Source of the DNA: JAJRAL01 sp050015815
GTDB lineage: Archaea > Thermoplasmatota > Thermoplasmata > Methanomassiliicoccales > UBA472
Length of the DNA: 21,614 nt
NCBI GenBank assembly: GCA_050015815.1
Contig: JBEKAR010000007.1
Coordinates: 1-21,614, forward strand
Direction: 5' to 3'
The notes below the pieces were generated by a model, which did no database searches, was not told the origin of the DNA, and saw only the letters and a list, made by a program, of their open reading frames with translations. A program made the translations under genes and the position numbers. This document shows positions 1 through 6,797 of the stretch, in pieces. The stretch's first letter is position 1. Each line of letters begins with the position of its first letter.

Positions 1-67
1 CGGTGAGGTCGAAGTCGTACGGTGCGATCGGCTGGATTTCGAACTTGAGAACGTATGAAAGCTTCAT
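1..67 (-). CDS. Start of a leftward gene, possibly a DNA glycosylase (partial)
   Basis: Only the first 22 codons are inside the window, beginning MKLSYVLKFEIQPIAPYDFD. The pattern of a hydrophobic strand followed by a P-x-APYDFDLT stretch resembles the amino-terminal strand of the AlkA/OGG-like DNA-3-methyladenine or 8-oxoguanine glycosylases, but this is too little to be sure. The start is supported by a purine-rich AGGCGGT a few bases upstream and by a TATA-like box (TTTAATACG, leftward) about 45 bases before the ATG. The gene is divergent from the methyltransferase at 167, so the 100-base spacer holds both promoters. The rest of the protein lies to the left of the window. Confidence 0.5.
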   Translation of the reverse strand, partial: MKLSYVLKFEIQPIAPYDFDLT

Positions 68-107
68 CGGTGACCGCCTGTCGCCTCGATGATTGTCCCA
101 CTCCGAC

Positions 108-116
108 GTATTAAAC
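108..116 (-). promoter_or_regulatory. TATA box for the leftward gene at 67
   Basis: Read leftward the bases are TTTAATACG. The centre is about 45 bases from the ATG at 67, which would give a leader of roughly 20 bases. A second, weaker box (ACTTAGAC, 136-143, rightward) lies 27 bases before the methyltransferase ATG at 167 and would make that transcript leaderless. Confidence 0.45.
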
Positions 117-166
117 GATTCTCCGCGAGGCGAAAGACTTAGACATCCTGCTCCGTAGCCATTTGC

Positions 167-730
167 ATGAGCATAACCGAGCCGAGCGGCACGGAACAGC
201 TTGGCGTCCTGATCTTCTCCAGGCTGGGGAGATGGGTCGTCTACAAGCCTTTCATCGATAGGATTGGGCTGAAGGGCGACGAGAAGGTGCTGGACTTCGG
301 CTCAGGGTGGGGGGACGTGACCTACTTCGTCTCCCGCGCCCTGAAGAAGGGAGGCAGCATCGCGCTCCTCGACGTCTCGGCAACCTGGCAAGAGGTGGCG
401 AAGAGGAGGCTGAGGAATATCGAGGGGCTGACCTTCGTCCACTCGGACATCTTCAACGCAGGGCTCCTGGACGGCTCGTTCGATGCGATCGTGATCCACT
501 ACGTGCTCCACGACATACCGAAGGAGAAGCGGAAGGCGACAGTCGCCGAGCTGGCCAAGAAGCTGCGGTCGGGGGGCTACATCTACATCAACGAACCGGT
601 CGGGAAGCAGCACGGGATGCCTCCAGAAGAGATAATCGACCTGATGACGAGCGCTGGTCTGATCACGACGCCAGTCCATTCGAACAAGCGGAACTTCGAG
701 GCGAGGTTCACCAAGCCGGCCCGACCCTGA
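167..730 (+). CDS. Class I SAM-dependent methyltransferase
   Basis: This 187-residue protein has the Rossmann-like fold of class I methyltransferases. Motif I is VLDFGSGWGD at about residues 41-50, an acidic residue at the end of strand 2 (ALLDVS) would bind the SAM ribose, and FVHSDIF and FDAIVIHYVLHD give the later strands (motifs II-III). The carboxyl half (GGYIYINEPVG) is like the UbiE/Methyltransf_11 and Methyltransf_25 group. The substrate cannot be told from sequence; small molecules are usual for a protein this short. No Shine-Dalgarno is visible. A TATA-like box 27 bases upstream suggests a leaderless mRNA, which supports this ATG. It is not clearly in an operon: the next gene has its own TATA-like box after 52 bases. 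Confidence 0.85.
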   Translation: MSITEPSGTEQLGVLIFSRLGRWVVYKPFIDRIGLKGDEKVLDFGSGWGDVTYFVSRALKKGGSIALLDVSATWQEVAKRRLRNIEGLTFVHSDIFNAGLLDGSFDAIVIHYVLHDIPKEKRKATVAELAKKLRSGGYIYINEPVGKQHGMPPEEIIDLMTSAGLITTPVHSNKRNFEARFTKPARP

Positions 731-751
731 TTCGATAGGGGCGAGCGCGCG

Positions 752-760
752 GCTTATGTA
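752..760 (+). promoter_or_regulatory. TATA-like box before the DUF2148 gene
   Basis: GCTTATGTA is centred 27 bases before the ATG at 783, so transcription would begin essentially at the start codon. The same GGCTTATG form recurs before the dehydrogenase at 3144, which suggests a local promoter consensus. Confidence 0.4.
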
Positions 761-782
761 CGGGCCGTTCCGATGAGGGTGC

Positions 783-1319
783 ATGGCTCTCAAGCAGACG
801 GTCCGCTCCGTCGCCGGCCTGATGGAGCTCGCCGCCAGGACCGCCCCGAAGGCGGTCGGGCTGGACTTCATCGAGGCAAAGGTGCTGACGGAACAGCAGC
901 GCGTCAAGCTCGGCAACGACATGGTGAAGATGGCGAAGGAAAGGAACAACCCCGGCTGGGAGCGCGACGGGAAGAACGTGCTCGACTCAGAGGCGGTCAT
1001 ACTAATCGGCCTGATGTCTCACAAGGGCGCAGGAGTGAACTGCGGCGGATGCGGGTTTCCCACGTGCGAGGAGTTCAACAAGCACTCCTACGACGGGGAC
1101 TTCCACGGTCCGAACTGCGTCATCCGGATGCTCGACCTAGGCATCGCGCTTGGCTCGGCGGCGAAGGTCGCCTCGGACCTGAACGTCGACAACCGGATCA
1201 TGTACCGCATCGGCGTCTCTGCGAAACGCCTGGGACTGATGAAGTCGAACGTGGTCCATGGCATCCCTCTCTCAGCCACTGGCAAGAACATCTTCTTCGA
1301 CCGGCAGCCGAAGAAGTGA
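783..1319 (+). CDS. DUF2148 ferredoxin-domain protein
   Basis: This 178-residue protein matches the DUF2148 (COG4739) family of archaeal and anaerobic bacterial proteins described as containing a ferredoxin-like domain. Cysteines are C87-x2-C90-x4-C95 in VNCGGCGFPTC plus C112 in GPNC, a layout like that of the four-cysteine Fe-S domain of acetyl-CoA synthase and Rnf-type proteins, so a [4Fe-4S] cluster is likely. The rest is largely helical (residues 5-80 and 113-160). No enzymatic activity is known for the family; a role in anaerobic redox metabolism is inference. An ATG at 773 lies in another frame. The ATG at 783 is 27 bases from a TATA-like box and so probably leaderless. The length is typical for the family. 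Confidence 0.85.
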   Translation: MALKQTVRSVAGLMELAARTAPKAVGLDFIEAKVLTEQQRVKLGNDMVKMAKERNNPGWERDGKNVLDSEAVILIGLMSHKGAGVNCGGCGFPTCEEFNKHSYDGDFHGPNCVIRMLDLGIALGSAAKVASDLNVDNRIMYRIGVSAKRLGLMKSNVVHGIPLSATGKNIFFDRQPKK

Positions 1320-1365
1320 GATTCCAGAGGACAAATCGTTCGGTCCTCGCGGTAGGCGGCAGGAA

Positions 1366-1373
1366 CCTTAATG
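1366..1373 (+). promoter_or_regulatory. TATA-like box for the ABC transporter operon
   Basis: CCTTAATG is centred 35 bases before the ATG at 1405, leaving a leader of about 10 bases with no clear ribosome-binding site. It is the only AT-rich element in the 85-base gap after the DUF2148 gene. Confidence 0.4.
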
Positions 1374-1404
1374 ACGTTAAGAGTGCCTCGCCGCCTAGAA
1401 GCCT

Positions 1405-2328
1405 ATGCAGGCGGTTGTCGCTGAGGATCTGGTGAAGGCCTTTGGCCAGACGAAGGCGGTCAACGGCATGTCGTTCTACGTCGAGGAGGGCGAGTTCTTC
1501 GGCCTCCTCGGCCCCAACGGCGCCGGTAAGACAACGACAATCCGCATGCTGACGGGGGTCATGCGCCCGGACTCCGGCAGGATCCGCATCCTCGGAATGG
1601 ACATACGGAAGAGCCCGCTGGAGATCAAGCAGCGTGTTGGTGTGATTCCAGAGGTGGGCAACGTCTATCCCGACCTCACAGGGAAAGAGAACCTCGTCCT
1701 CATGGGGCGCTTCTATGGCATCCCGGCCAGAGAGAGGGAGGAGAGAGCCGACCGACTGCTCCAGGAGCTAGGTCTGGCCGAGAGGAGCGACGACTTCGTC
1801 AAGTCCTATTCCAAGGGGATGCGGCAGAGGATCAGCATCGGCTGCGCGATGATCCACGAACCGCCGCTCCTCTTCCTCGACGAGCCGACCGAAGGGTTGG
1901 ACGTCCAGAGCCGGCGGATGATCACGGAAAAGGTCAAGCAGATGAACCGGAAGGGCAGCACGATCCTCCTCACCACTCACAACATCGAGGAGGCGAGCCG
2001 CATGTGCCAGCGGGTCTGCATCATCAACAAGGGAAGAGTCGTGGTGACCGATTCGCCAGAGCGGCTTAGGTCCACTTTCGAGGGGCTTCGCTCGATCGAG
2101 GTCGCCTTCGACAAGAAGGTCGATTGCTCCCTGTTCTCCTCTGAGTCGTGCGTGGCCAGGGCCGAGGAGGCTGGTGACAAGGTCCGCATCTACACCGCCG
2201 ACCCCGACGAGGCGATAGAGCGGATCATCGCGATCAAGGAAAAGAAGGGTCTGAAGATCATCTCCATGGCCACACTCGGTCCGAGCCTGGAGGACGTGTT
2301 CGTCAAGCTGACGGAGGGCAAGAAATGA
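1405..2328 (+). CDS. ABC-2 type exporter, ATP-binding subunit
   Basis: This 307-residue protein is an ATPase of the DrrA/CcmA/Nat type that energises export through a paired permease. Visible motifs are Walker A GPNGAGKTTT (about residues 36-45), a Q-loop region IPEVGNVYPDLTG, signature YSKGMRQRIS in place of the canonical LSGGQ, Walker B LLFLDEPTEGLD and the switch histidine in LLTTHN. After the NBD (about residues 1-220) there is a carboxyl extension of about 85 residues, common in this exporter class. The stop overlaps the start of the permease gene by 4 bases (ATGA), so the two are translationally coupled. The substrate is unknown; drugs, lipids or surface polymers are typical for the family. 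Confidence 0.93.
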   Translation: MQAVVAEDLVKAFGQTKAVNGMSFYVEEGEFFGLLGPNGAGKTTTIRMLTGVMRPDSGRIRILGMDIRKSPLEIKQRVGVIPEVGNVYPDLTGKENLVLMGRFYGIPAREREERADRLLQELGLAERSDDFVKSYSKGMRQRISIGCAMIHEPPLLFLDEPTEGLDVQSRRMITEKVKQMNRKGSTILLTTHNIEEASRMCQRVCIINKGRVVVTDSPERLRSTFEGLRSIEVAFDKKVDCSLFSSESCVARAEEAGDKVRIYTADPDEAIERIIAIKEKKGLKIISMATLGPSLEDVFVKLTEGKK

Positions 2329-3077
2329 ACTACCCCCTCGTCGCCCGCGGCGTCTATGTCACAGCGCGCAAGGACATGCGCATCTACTACCGCAAGGCCC
2401 CGGTGTTCATCTTCGGCCTTATCCTTCCGACCTTCCTCTTCCTCGCGTTCTTCGTCGGGCGCTCGCTCGACATCCATACCTATTTCCCAGGCTTCCTTGC
2501 CATGTCCCTCTTCTTCACCGCCTCGTCCGTCGGCCCGCTGATCATCCCCTGGGAAAAGCAGCAGGGCACCTTCGAGCGTCTCCTCACTCTGCCGGTGAAC
2601 ATCCCGATCCTGGTGCTGGGCGATACTCTTGCGGGAGCGGGGTTCGGCCTGATCATCACCCTCATAGTCTTCACGGTCGGGGCGCTCTTCCTGCCCCTCG
2701 CGATCCCTATAGGCATGATCCTCGCGCTGCCATTGTTCTTCATCGTGGGCAACGTCTGCTTCGCGTCGCTCGGCGTGCTGTTGTCCTCTCCCGCGGGAAG
2801 GGTCCCGGCGAACATCATGATGCTGGCTGCGCTGGTGCGCTTCCCGCTCATCTTCATCAGCGGCATCTTCGTCCCGCTCTCGCAGTTGACGGGCAGCGCG
2901 CTCGCGGTCACTCTGTTCTCGCCGCTCACCTACCTTGTCGACGGTCTGAATGGGTCGATGGGTGGGACCGCGATCATGCCGCTGTGGCTCGATCTCCTGG
3001 TGCTGCTCGGTTTCACCCTCGCCTTCCTGCTGGTCGCCTCGTGGACGTTGGAACGAAGGGCGCTGAGGGGACTATGA
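2325..3077 (+). CDS. ABC-2 type exporter, permease subunit
   Basis: This 250-residue integral membrane protein has about six transmembrane segments, starting after a basic amino end (RKDMRIYYRKAP). The segment GLILPTFLFLAFFVG is followed by the cytoplasmic-side stretch WEKQQGTFERLLTLPV, which matches the conserved E-R-GT-E-x-L-x-x-P pattern of ABC-2 permeases. FPLIFISGIFVPLSQLTG and PLTYLVDGLNG in the last third are also typical. GGAGGG lies 6 bases before the ATG, and the start overlaps the stop of the ATPase gene. It would form the membrane channel with the preceding ATPase. The gene is followed by a 66-base gap and a new promoter. Confidence 0.92.
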   Translation: MNYPLVARGVYVTARKDMRIYYRKAPVFIFGLILPTFLFLAFFVGRSLDIHTYFPGFLAMSLFFTASSVGPLIIPWEKQQGTFERLLTLPVNIPILVLGDTLAGAGFGLIITLIVFTVGALFLPLAIPIGMILALPLFFIVGNVCFASLGVLLSSPAGRVPANIMMLAALVRFPLIFISGIFVPLSQLTGSALAVTLFSPLTYLVDGLNGSMGGTAIMPLWLDLLVLLGFTLAFLLVASWTLERRALRGL

Positions 3078-3095
3078 CGAAGTCCGACGGATAGG

Positions 3096-3101
3096 CTTAT
3101 G
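3096..3101 (+). promoter_or_regulatory. TATA-like box for the dehydrogenase gene
   Basis: CTTATG within GGCTTATGCATACC is centred 45 bases before the ATG at 3144, predicting a leader of about 20 bases. Confidence 0.35.
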
Positions 3102-3143
3102 CATACCGCGCTTTGATAGCACGAGCTATCGAGGCCCGATCAA

Positions 3144-3908
3144 ATGAGGCTCAGCGGGAACACTGTCCTGATCACAGGTGGGGCGACCGGCATCGGGCTG
3201 GCGCTGGCGAAGGAGTTCGTGGCTGCGGGGAGTGAGGTCATCGTGTGCTGTCGGCACGCGCCCGATCTCGGCCTCGCCGTGGCGAAGTTGCCCGAGCTCA
3301 AGGTCGTGACGTGCGACGTGTCGACCGAGAAGGGTAGGACCCGCCTCCATGACTGGACGATGAAGAACCATCCCGAGGTGAACATCCTCGTAAACAACGC
3401 TGGCATTCAGAGGATGGTCGACTTCAAGAAGGGGACGGAGGACCTGCAGAGGCATCTGACCGAGGACGGCCAGGACGAGATCGACGTTAACCTGAAGGCC
3501 TACGTATATCTCGCCGCGCTCTTCATCCCCGACCTGATGAAGCGGAAGGAGGCGGCCGTCGTCAACGTCTCATCGGGCCTAGGGTTCATTCCCCTGGCCA
3601 TCACCCCAGTGTACAGCGCGACCAAGGCGGCGATACACTCGTTCAGCGTCACGCTTAGGGGGCAGCTGCGCGACACCTCCGTCAAGGTCTTCGAGGTCAT
3701 CCCTCCGACCACGAACACGAACCTCGACAAGGGAGCGAGGAAGGCGCGCGGTCAGGCGAACCGTGGGATACCCCCGGAGGACGTGGCGAAGGGGACGATC
3801 GAGGGCATCGCTAAGGACGAGTACGAGATTGCGATAGGCCAGGCGATCGGGCTGAGGGCGGCCTCGAAGGACAACTTCGACCAGACCTTCGCGAGGATGA
3901 ACGGCTGA
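3144..3908 (+). CDS. DltE-like short-chain dehydrogenase/reductase
   Basis: This classical SDR has 254 residues. The cofactor motif is TGGATGIG (residues 11-18), NILVNNAG is present, and the catalytic residues are the Ser of VNVSSGLGF with the Y-x3-K of PVYSATKAA. The tail after the active site (FEVIPPTTNTNL) and the overall length resemble DltE-type SDRs (COG3967) of bacteria and archaea. DltE proteins are named from D-alanylation operons, but their substrate is not established and no dlt gene is visible here. The ATG is preceded by GAGGCCCGATCAA. The gene ends 9 bases from the convergent flavodoxin-like gene. It could be NAD(P)H-dependent reduction of any small carbonyl compound. Confidence 0.88.
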   Translation: MRLSGNTVLITGGATGIGLALAKEFVAAGSEVIVCCRHAPDLGLAVAKLPELKVVTCDVSTEKGRTRLHDWTMKNHPEVNILVNNAGIQRMVDFKKGTEDLQRHLTEDGQDEIDVNLKAYVYLAALFIPDLMKRKEAAVVNVSSGLGFIPLAITPVYSATKAAIHSFSVTLRGQLRDTSVKVFEVIPPTTNTNLDKGARKARGQANRGIPPEDVAKGTIEGIAKDEYEIAIGQAIGLRAASKDNFDQTFARMNG

Positions 3909-3917
3909 GATACGAGG

Positions 3918-4397
3918 CTACTTGGTTATCTCGTCGGCGAACCGCTCGACCTTTTTCTCCCAGCCTTCCAGCAAGGGGCCGCTCATCGACTCGCTGCTGA
4001 CGTAGAGCTTCATCTCCGCGACCTTGGTGCCCTTGCCAGCGAGGAGCTCGCTCATCGTCCTCAGGGTCCCCTGGTACCTCTCGATCTCCTCTGGCGTCGG
4101 CATCTGGCCGGTCTTCTTGTTGGGCCGTGGCTCGCCATGCGTCGCAATGAGCGCGTACTTTGCGTTCGGTGCGAGCCGCGCCCTCTTCAGGAAGCGCCTC
4201 ATGCTGCCCTTCGGCTTCCCCAACCGGGTCGGCGAGCTGAAGACATAGAGGTCCGCGGGCGGGAGCTCCTTCGGCCTGACATCGGAGATGCGATGCACGT
4301 CGGCCGTGTGCCCTTTGGCTATGAGCGCGCCGCTGAGATGCGCCGCGACCTTCTGGTTGCTCCCGAACTTTGTGTCAAAGTAGATGGCGACCTTCAT
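3918..4397 (-). CDS. Flavodoxin-fold protein
   Basis: This 159-residue protein starts MKVAIYFDTKFGSNQKVA, a strand followed by the FMN phosphate-binding loop of flavodoxin-like domains. FSSPTRLGKPKGSMRRFL is the second loop, which in flavodoxins contacts the isoalloxazine ring, and YALIATHGEPR gives a later strand. The frame stays open upstream to an ATG at 4499, but the extra residues look unlike a flavodoxin amino end. The ATG at 4397 begins exactly at the first strand and has GGATG upstream, so I chose it. A role as electron carrier or FMN-dependent quinone reductase is inference. The gene lies downstream of the zinc-ribbon gene in the same direction, with a candidate terminator between them. 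Confidence 0.75.
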   Translation of the reverse strand: MKVAIYFDTKFGSNQKVAAHLSGALIAKGHTADVHRISDVRPKELPPADLYVFSSPTRLGKPKGSMRRFLKRARLAPNAKYALIATHGEPRPNKKTGQMPTPEEIERYQGTLRTMSELLAGKGTKVAEMKLYVSSESMSGPLLEGWEKKVERFADEITK

Positions 4398-4510
4398 GGT
4401 GATCGCATCCGAGAGCGGATGACTGAACATTACGTTTTCGTTCCGACTCATGATCCGGGGGTCTCGGGGTCTGAGAATCAACAGCACGGCGAGAGCCACG
4501 GCTCGCGGGA

Positions 4511-4561
4511 GAATGGAGAAAATGGAGAAAAAGAAAGACGGAAAGCGCCTTTTGGAGCGCT
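4511..4561 (-). terminator. Hairpin plus T-rich tract after the zinc-ribbon gene
   Basis: Read leftward, a stem AGCGC...GCGCT (arms 4561-4557 and 4548-4544, loop of 8 with an extra C-G pair possible) begins 10 bases after the stop at 4571. It is followed by a long T-rich run (TTTCTTTTTCTCCATTTTCTCC). T-rich tracts terminate archaeal RNA polymerase, so this is a good terminator candidate. The tract also contains a doubled ATGGAGAAA on the plus strand. Confidence 0.55.
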
Positions 4562-4570
4562 CCAGTCAGT

Positions 4571-4720
4571 TTAGAATCGCCTGGTTGCCGGCTTGTGCTT
4601 AGCGAAGCAGTCGCGGCAGTATACGGGCCTGCCCTCGGTGGGCTTGAACGGGACCTCGCATTCCTTCTTGCAGTCGCTGCAGACGGCCTTGTGCATTTCC
4701 CTTGGTGCCCTGTCGTACAT
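4571..4720 (-). CDS. 49-residue CxxC zinc-ribbon protein
   Basis: This short gene (49 residues) encodes MYDRAPREMHKAVCSDCKKE and continues to YCRDCFAKHKPATRRF. Two knuckles, CSDC (14-17) and CRDC (35-38), separated by 17 residues, plus one extra Cys (21), form a zinc ribbon. Very similar tiny CxxC-x17-CxxC proteins are frequent in methanogens and related archaea; a nucleic-acid-binding or RNA-chaperone role is commonly supposed but not shown. The start is secure: a perfect GGAGGT lies 10 bases upstream (4731-4736). A TATA-like box at 4845-4853 would give a leader of about 100 bases. The gene is shorter than many automatic length cut-offs. Confidence 0.85.
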   Translation of the reverse strand: MYDRAPREMHKAVCSDCKKECEVPFKPTEGRPVYCRDCFAKHKPATRRF

Positions 4721-4844
4721 TTCTGAATTCACCTCCGGTTCTGATTGACTAAACTCTCTTCCTTCTCTAATTCTACGCAGCCCCGGAGGGGTTGTCTAGA
4801 ACAGCGAACGATTCGATTTAGCTACCCCCAGTGACATAATGCGG

Positions 4845-4853
4845 CTATTTAAA
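4845..4853 (-). promoter_or_regulatory. TATA-like box, leftward, before the zinc-ribbon gene
   Basis: TTTAAATAG (leftward) is the strongest AT-rich element in the 191-base spacer between the end of the GMC oxidoreductase gene (4912) and the zinc-ribbon gene. Initiation near 4823 would leave an unusually long leader of about 100 bases for this region. The element is nearly symmetric, but no gene lies to the right on the plus strand. Confidence 0.45.
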
Positions 4854-4911
4854 CCTGCGGTCGAGAGGGTGCTAAGGTGCGAGGGAATGCCACCAATCCA
4901 GGCCTGAGAAT

Positions 4912-6198
4912 TCATCGCTCGCCTATGCGTTCCACGACCCGGAGGGCGAGGGCGGAGGCGGTGAGCATTGTGGGTAGGCCCTGGGACCTCGGCATGAGGG
5001 AGAGATCCGCTACCCACAGCCCGTTTGGAAGACTCGATGGACGCATGTGATGGACGTCCTCACGTTTGAGCGGGACGGTGCCTCCGAGGTGCCCGGCATT
5101 GAGCATGCCCGGCACGAACGGCCCCTCTACCCCTGCCTGGCTCATCACCTTCTCCGCTACGCCGCGCGCCTCCTCGAGCTTGTCCCGGTCCTCTTGGGTC
5201 AGGCTCTTGTGGATGGTGCCATCGGCCTCGATCCTGCCGTTCTCCTGTTCGGCTAGCTTGATCATGACCCCGACTCGGTCCTTCAGTCCTACCTTGCGCC
5301 AGGGCTTGTGGAACCAGTGTGAAAGGATGTCGATGTACGGCGATAGGATGTAGCGGTCGTGCTTGGTGTACCAGACCATCGGCGGCTCCCTTAGCATCTC
5401 CGCGTTGTCCTTCTTTCCGCCCATCGTCAGGACGACGTCCGCCCAGAGCCTGTTCTCCACTGGCAAGGAGGAAGCGCGCAGGATCTGCGCCGTGCCGATG
5501 CCGCTGGCCGAGAGTACCGTGACGTCCGCCTTGAGATCCTCCGGGCCGTTCGCTCCGGCGTAGCGGACGCCGACCGTCTGGCCCCCATCGACGAGAACCC
5601 TCTCGACCTTGCACTCCAAGAGCACCTTCGCCCCCGCCGCCTTGGCCTCCTCGAGCCAGCGGCGCGCATCCCACTTCGCGCCCGTCGGGCAGCCAAGCTC
5701 GCAGAGGCCGCATGAGACGCACTTAGGGACGTGGACCCCCTTGGGTGTCGGGGCGGGCCTGAGGCCCTGCGATTCCGCGGCGTCGAACATCGCTCGTGTG
5801 AGCGGACGCCAGCGATCCCTCGGAATAGTCGTGGGCTTCAGCTCGCTCTCCAGCCTCTCGAACTCCGGCGTCAGGTCCAGCCCGATCTCGTCGAGCCCCC
5901 TCGTCGCCCTGACCAGGTTGCCGCAGGATATCGTGGTCGTCCCGCCCTCCGCCAGTCCCCTGATCAGGACGAGGTCGTCCGAGCTCCTCTCGATCCACAT
6001 CCCCGGGAACATCCGCTTGATCGTGCGTTCCGAGCCGAGGGCCCCGGCCCGGCGGAGCGGCTCTGTTCGCGTGACCCTTCTCGTCATCGGCGCGAAGCGT
6101 CCTCCCGCCTCCAGGACGATGACCTCGAAACCCTTCCTGGCGAGCTCCCTGGCGGCGAGGCTGCCTCCCGCCCCCGATCCGACGACGATCGCTCTCAC
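4912..6198 (-). CDS. GMC-family FAD-dependent oxidoreductase with a ferredoxin-like Cys motif
   Basis: This 428-residue flavoprotein probably oxidises an alcohol. The FAD motif is IVVGSGAGGSLAARELARKG at residues 4-23, with the ribose-binding Glu in VIVLEAGG. GTTTISCGNLVRA is the usual second flavin contact, and the carboxyl end (GLWVADLSLMPRSQGLPTML) is the GMC C-terminal signature. AGHLGGTVPL holds the likely active-site histidine. At C160-x2-C163-x2-C166-x3-C170-P lies a complete [4Fe-4S]-type motif (CVSCGLCELGCPTGAK), as in a subset of GMC proteins. I chose the GTG at 6198: it begins the FAD strand, follows AAAGGGG, and overlaps the upstream stop by 4 bases. The frame upstream of it has no FAD-domain sequence. 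It is the last gene of a four-gene operon. Confidence 0.85.
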   Translation of the reverse strand: MRAIVVGSGAGGSLAARELARKGFEVIVLEAGGRFAPMTRRVTRTEPLRRAGALGSERTIKRMFPGMWIERSSDDLVLIRGLAEGGTTTISCGNLVRATRGLDEIGLDLTPEFERLESELKPTTIPRDRWRPLTRAMFDAAESQGLRPAPTPKGVHVPKCVSCGLCELGCPTGAKWDARRWLEEAKAAGAKVLLECKVERVLVDGGQTVGVRYAGANGPEDLKADVTVLSASGIGTAQILRASSLPVENRLWADVVLTMGGKKDNAEMLREPPMVWYTKHDRYILSPYIDILSHWFHKPWRKVGLKDRVGVMIKLAEQENGRIEADGTIHKSLTQEDRDKLEEARGVAEKVMSQAGVEGPFVPGMLNAGHLGGTVPLKREDVHHMRPSSLPNGLWVADLSLMPRSQGLPTMLTASALALRVVERIGER

Positions 6199-6797
6199 TT
6201 CTCTACCCCTTTGAACTCGATCCTCGCGGAGCAGCACTGCGCCCCGCCGGTGATCCGGTCCTTGAACTTCATCGAGGCGCGGCCGCTCAGCCCGCTGATC
6301 ATGCCCTCGTCGGTCGCGCTCATGGCGACGCACGCCTCCTCGTCGTACTCCTTCGACAGGGAGCAGCGCGTCACCCTCATCTCCCCCCCCGCCGGATCGA
6401 ACTTCATCTCGATGTCGATGCCGAGGATGCGGTAGATGAGCCTGGCCGCCCTCTCCAGATCCTCGTTCGTGTCCTTCACCCCGAGTCGGCTCCTCGCATT
6501 CTCGCCGAGCGCCTTGCCGGCGTCGAACAGCGCGGCGCGGGCGAGCTCGATGCCCTTCTCCTTGCCGACCGCATCGATCAGGACGCGGAGCCTCTCCCTG
6601 TGTCCCTTCGCCATGCGCAGGCGGATGAGCTCCAGGTCCTTGCCGACCGGCTCGAGCGGCGGGGGCTTGTAGCCGACGACGTTCTGCTTCAGCACCGAGT
6701 CGAGGGCGGAGTTCGTCACCTGTTCCACCGCGAGAAGGTTCCCCCGCTGGGCCGACGGGCCGAAGTACAGCGTGACGAGCCTTAGCCTGAGGCTCAT
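6195..6797 (-). CDS. Small protein resembling the ATC hydrolase family
   Basis: This 200-residue protein has a helical first half (residues 20-125) and a carboxyl part with MRVTRCSLSKEYDEEACVAM, D163 and ITGGAQCCSARIEF. The order Cys, Cys, D-x-G, then G-x-x-C-C-x-x-x-x-x-F is reminiscent of the L-2-amino-thiazoline-4-carboxylic acid hydrolase-like family (PF14196) and related ligand-binding domains of archaeal proteins. Four cysteines (145, 156, 188, 189) might bind a metal. The family assignment is by memory of the pattern and is moderate at best. The ATG at 6797 is preceded by a very strong GGAGGAGGGAGG and overlaps the upstream stop (ATGA). Position in the operon implies a function with the acyl-ligase fusion and the oxidoreductase. 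Confidence 0.65.
   Translation of the reverse strand: MSLRLRLVTLYFGPSAQRGNLLAVEQVTNSALDSVLKQNVVGYKPPPLEPVGKDLELIRLRMAKGHRERLRVLIDAVGKEKGIELARAALFDAGKALGENARSRLGVKDTNEDLERAARLIYRILGIDIEMKFDPAGGEMRVTRCSLSKEYDEEACVAMSATDEGMISGLSGRASMKFKDRITGGAQCCSARIEFKGVEK

Noticed and set aside
302..1000. Leftward open frame of 232 codons over the methyltransferase and DUF2148 genes
   Set aside because: The product is Arg/Pro/Asp-rich with no domain, as expected of the opposite strand of a GC-rich gene, and two recognisable proteins already use this DNA.
773..1435. Rightward open frame of 220 codons starting 10 bases before the DUF2148 gene
   Set aside because: It is in a different frame from the DUF2148 protein, which has a clear cysteine motif; the alternative product is low-complexity and Arg-rich.
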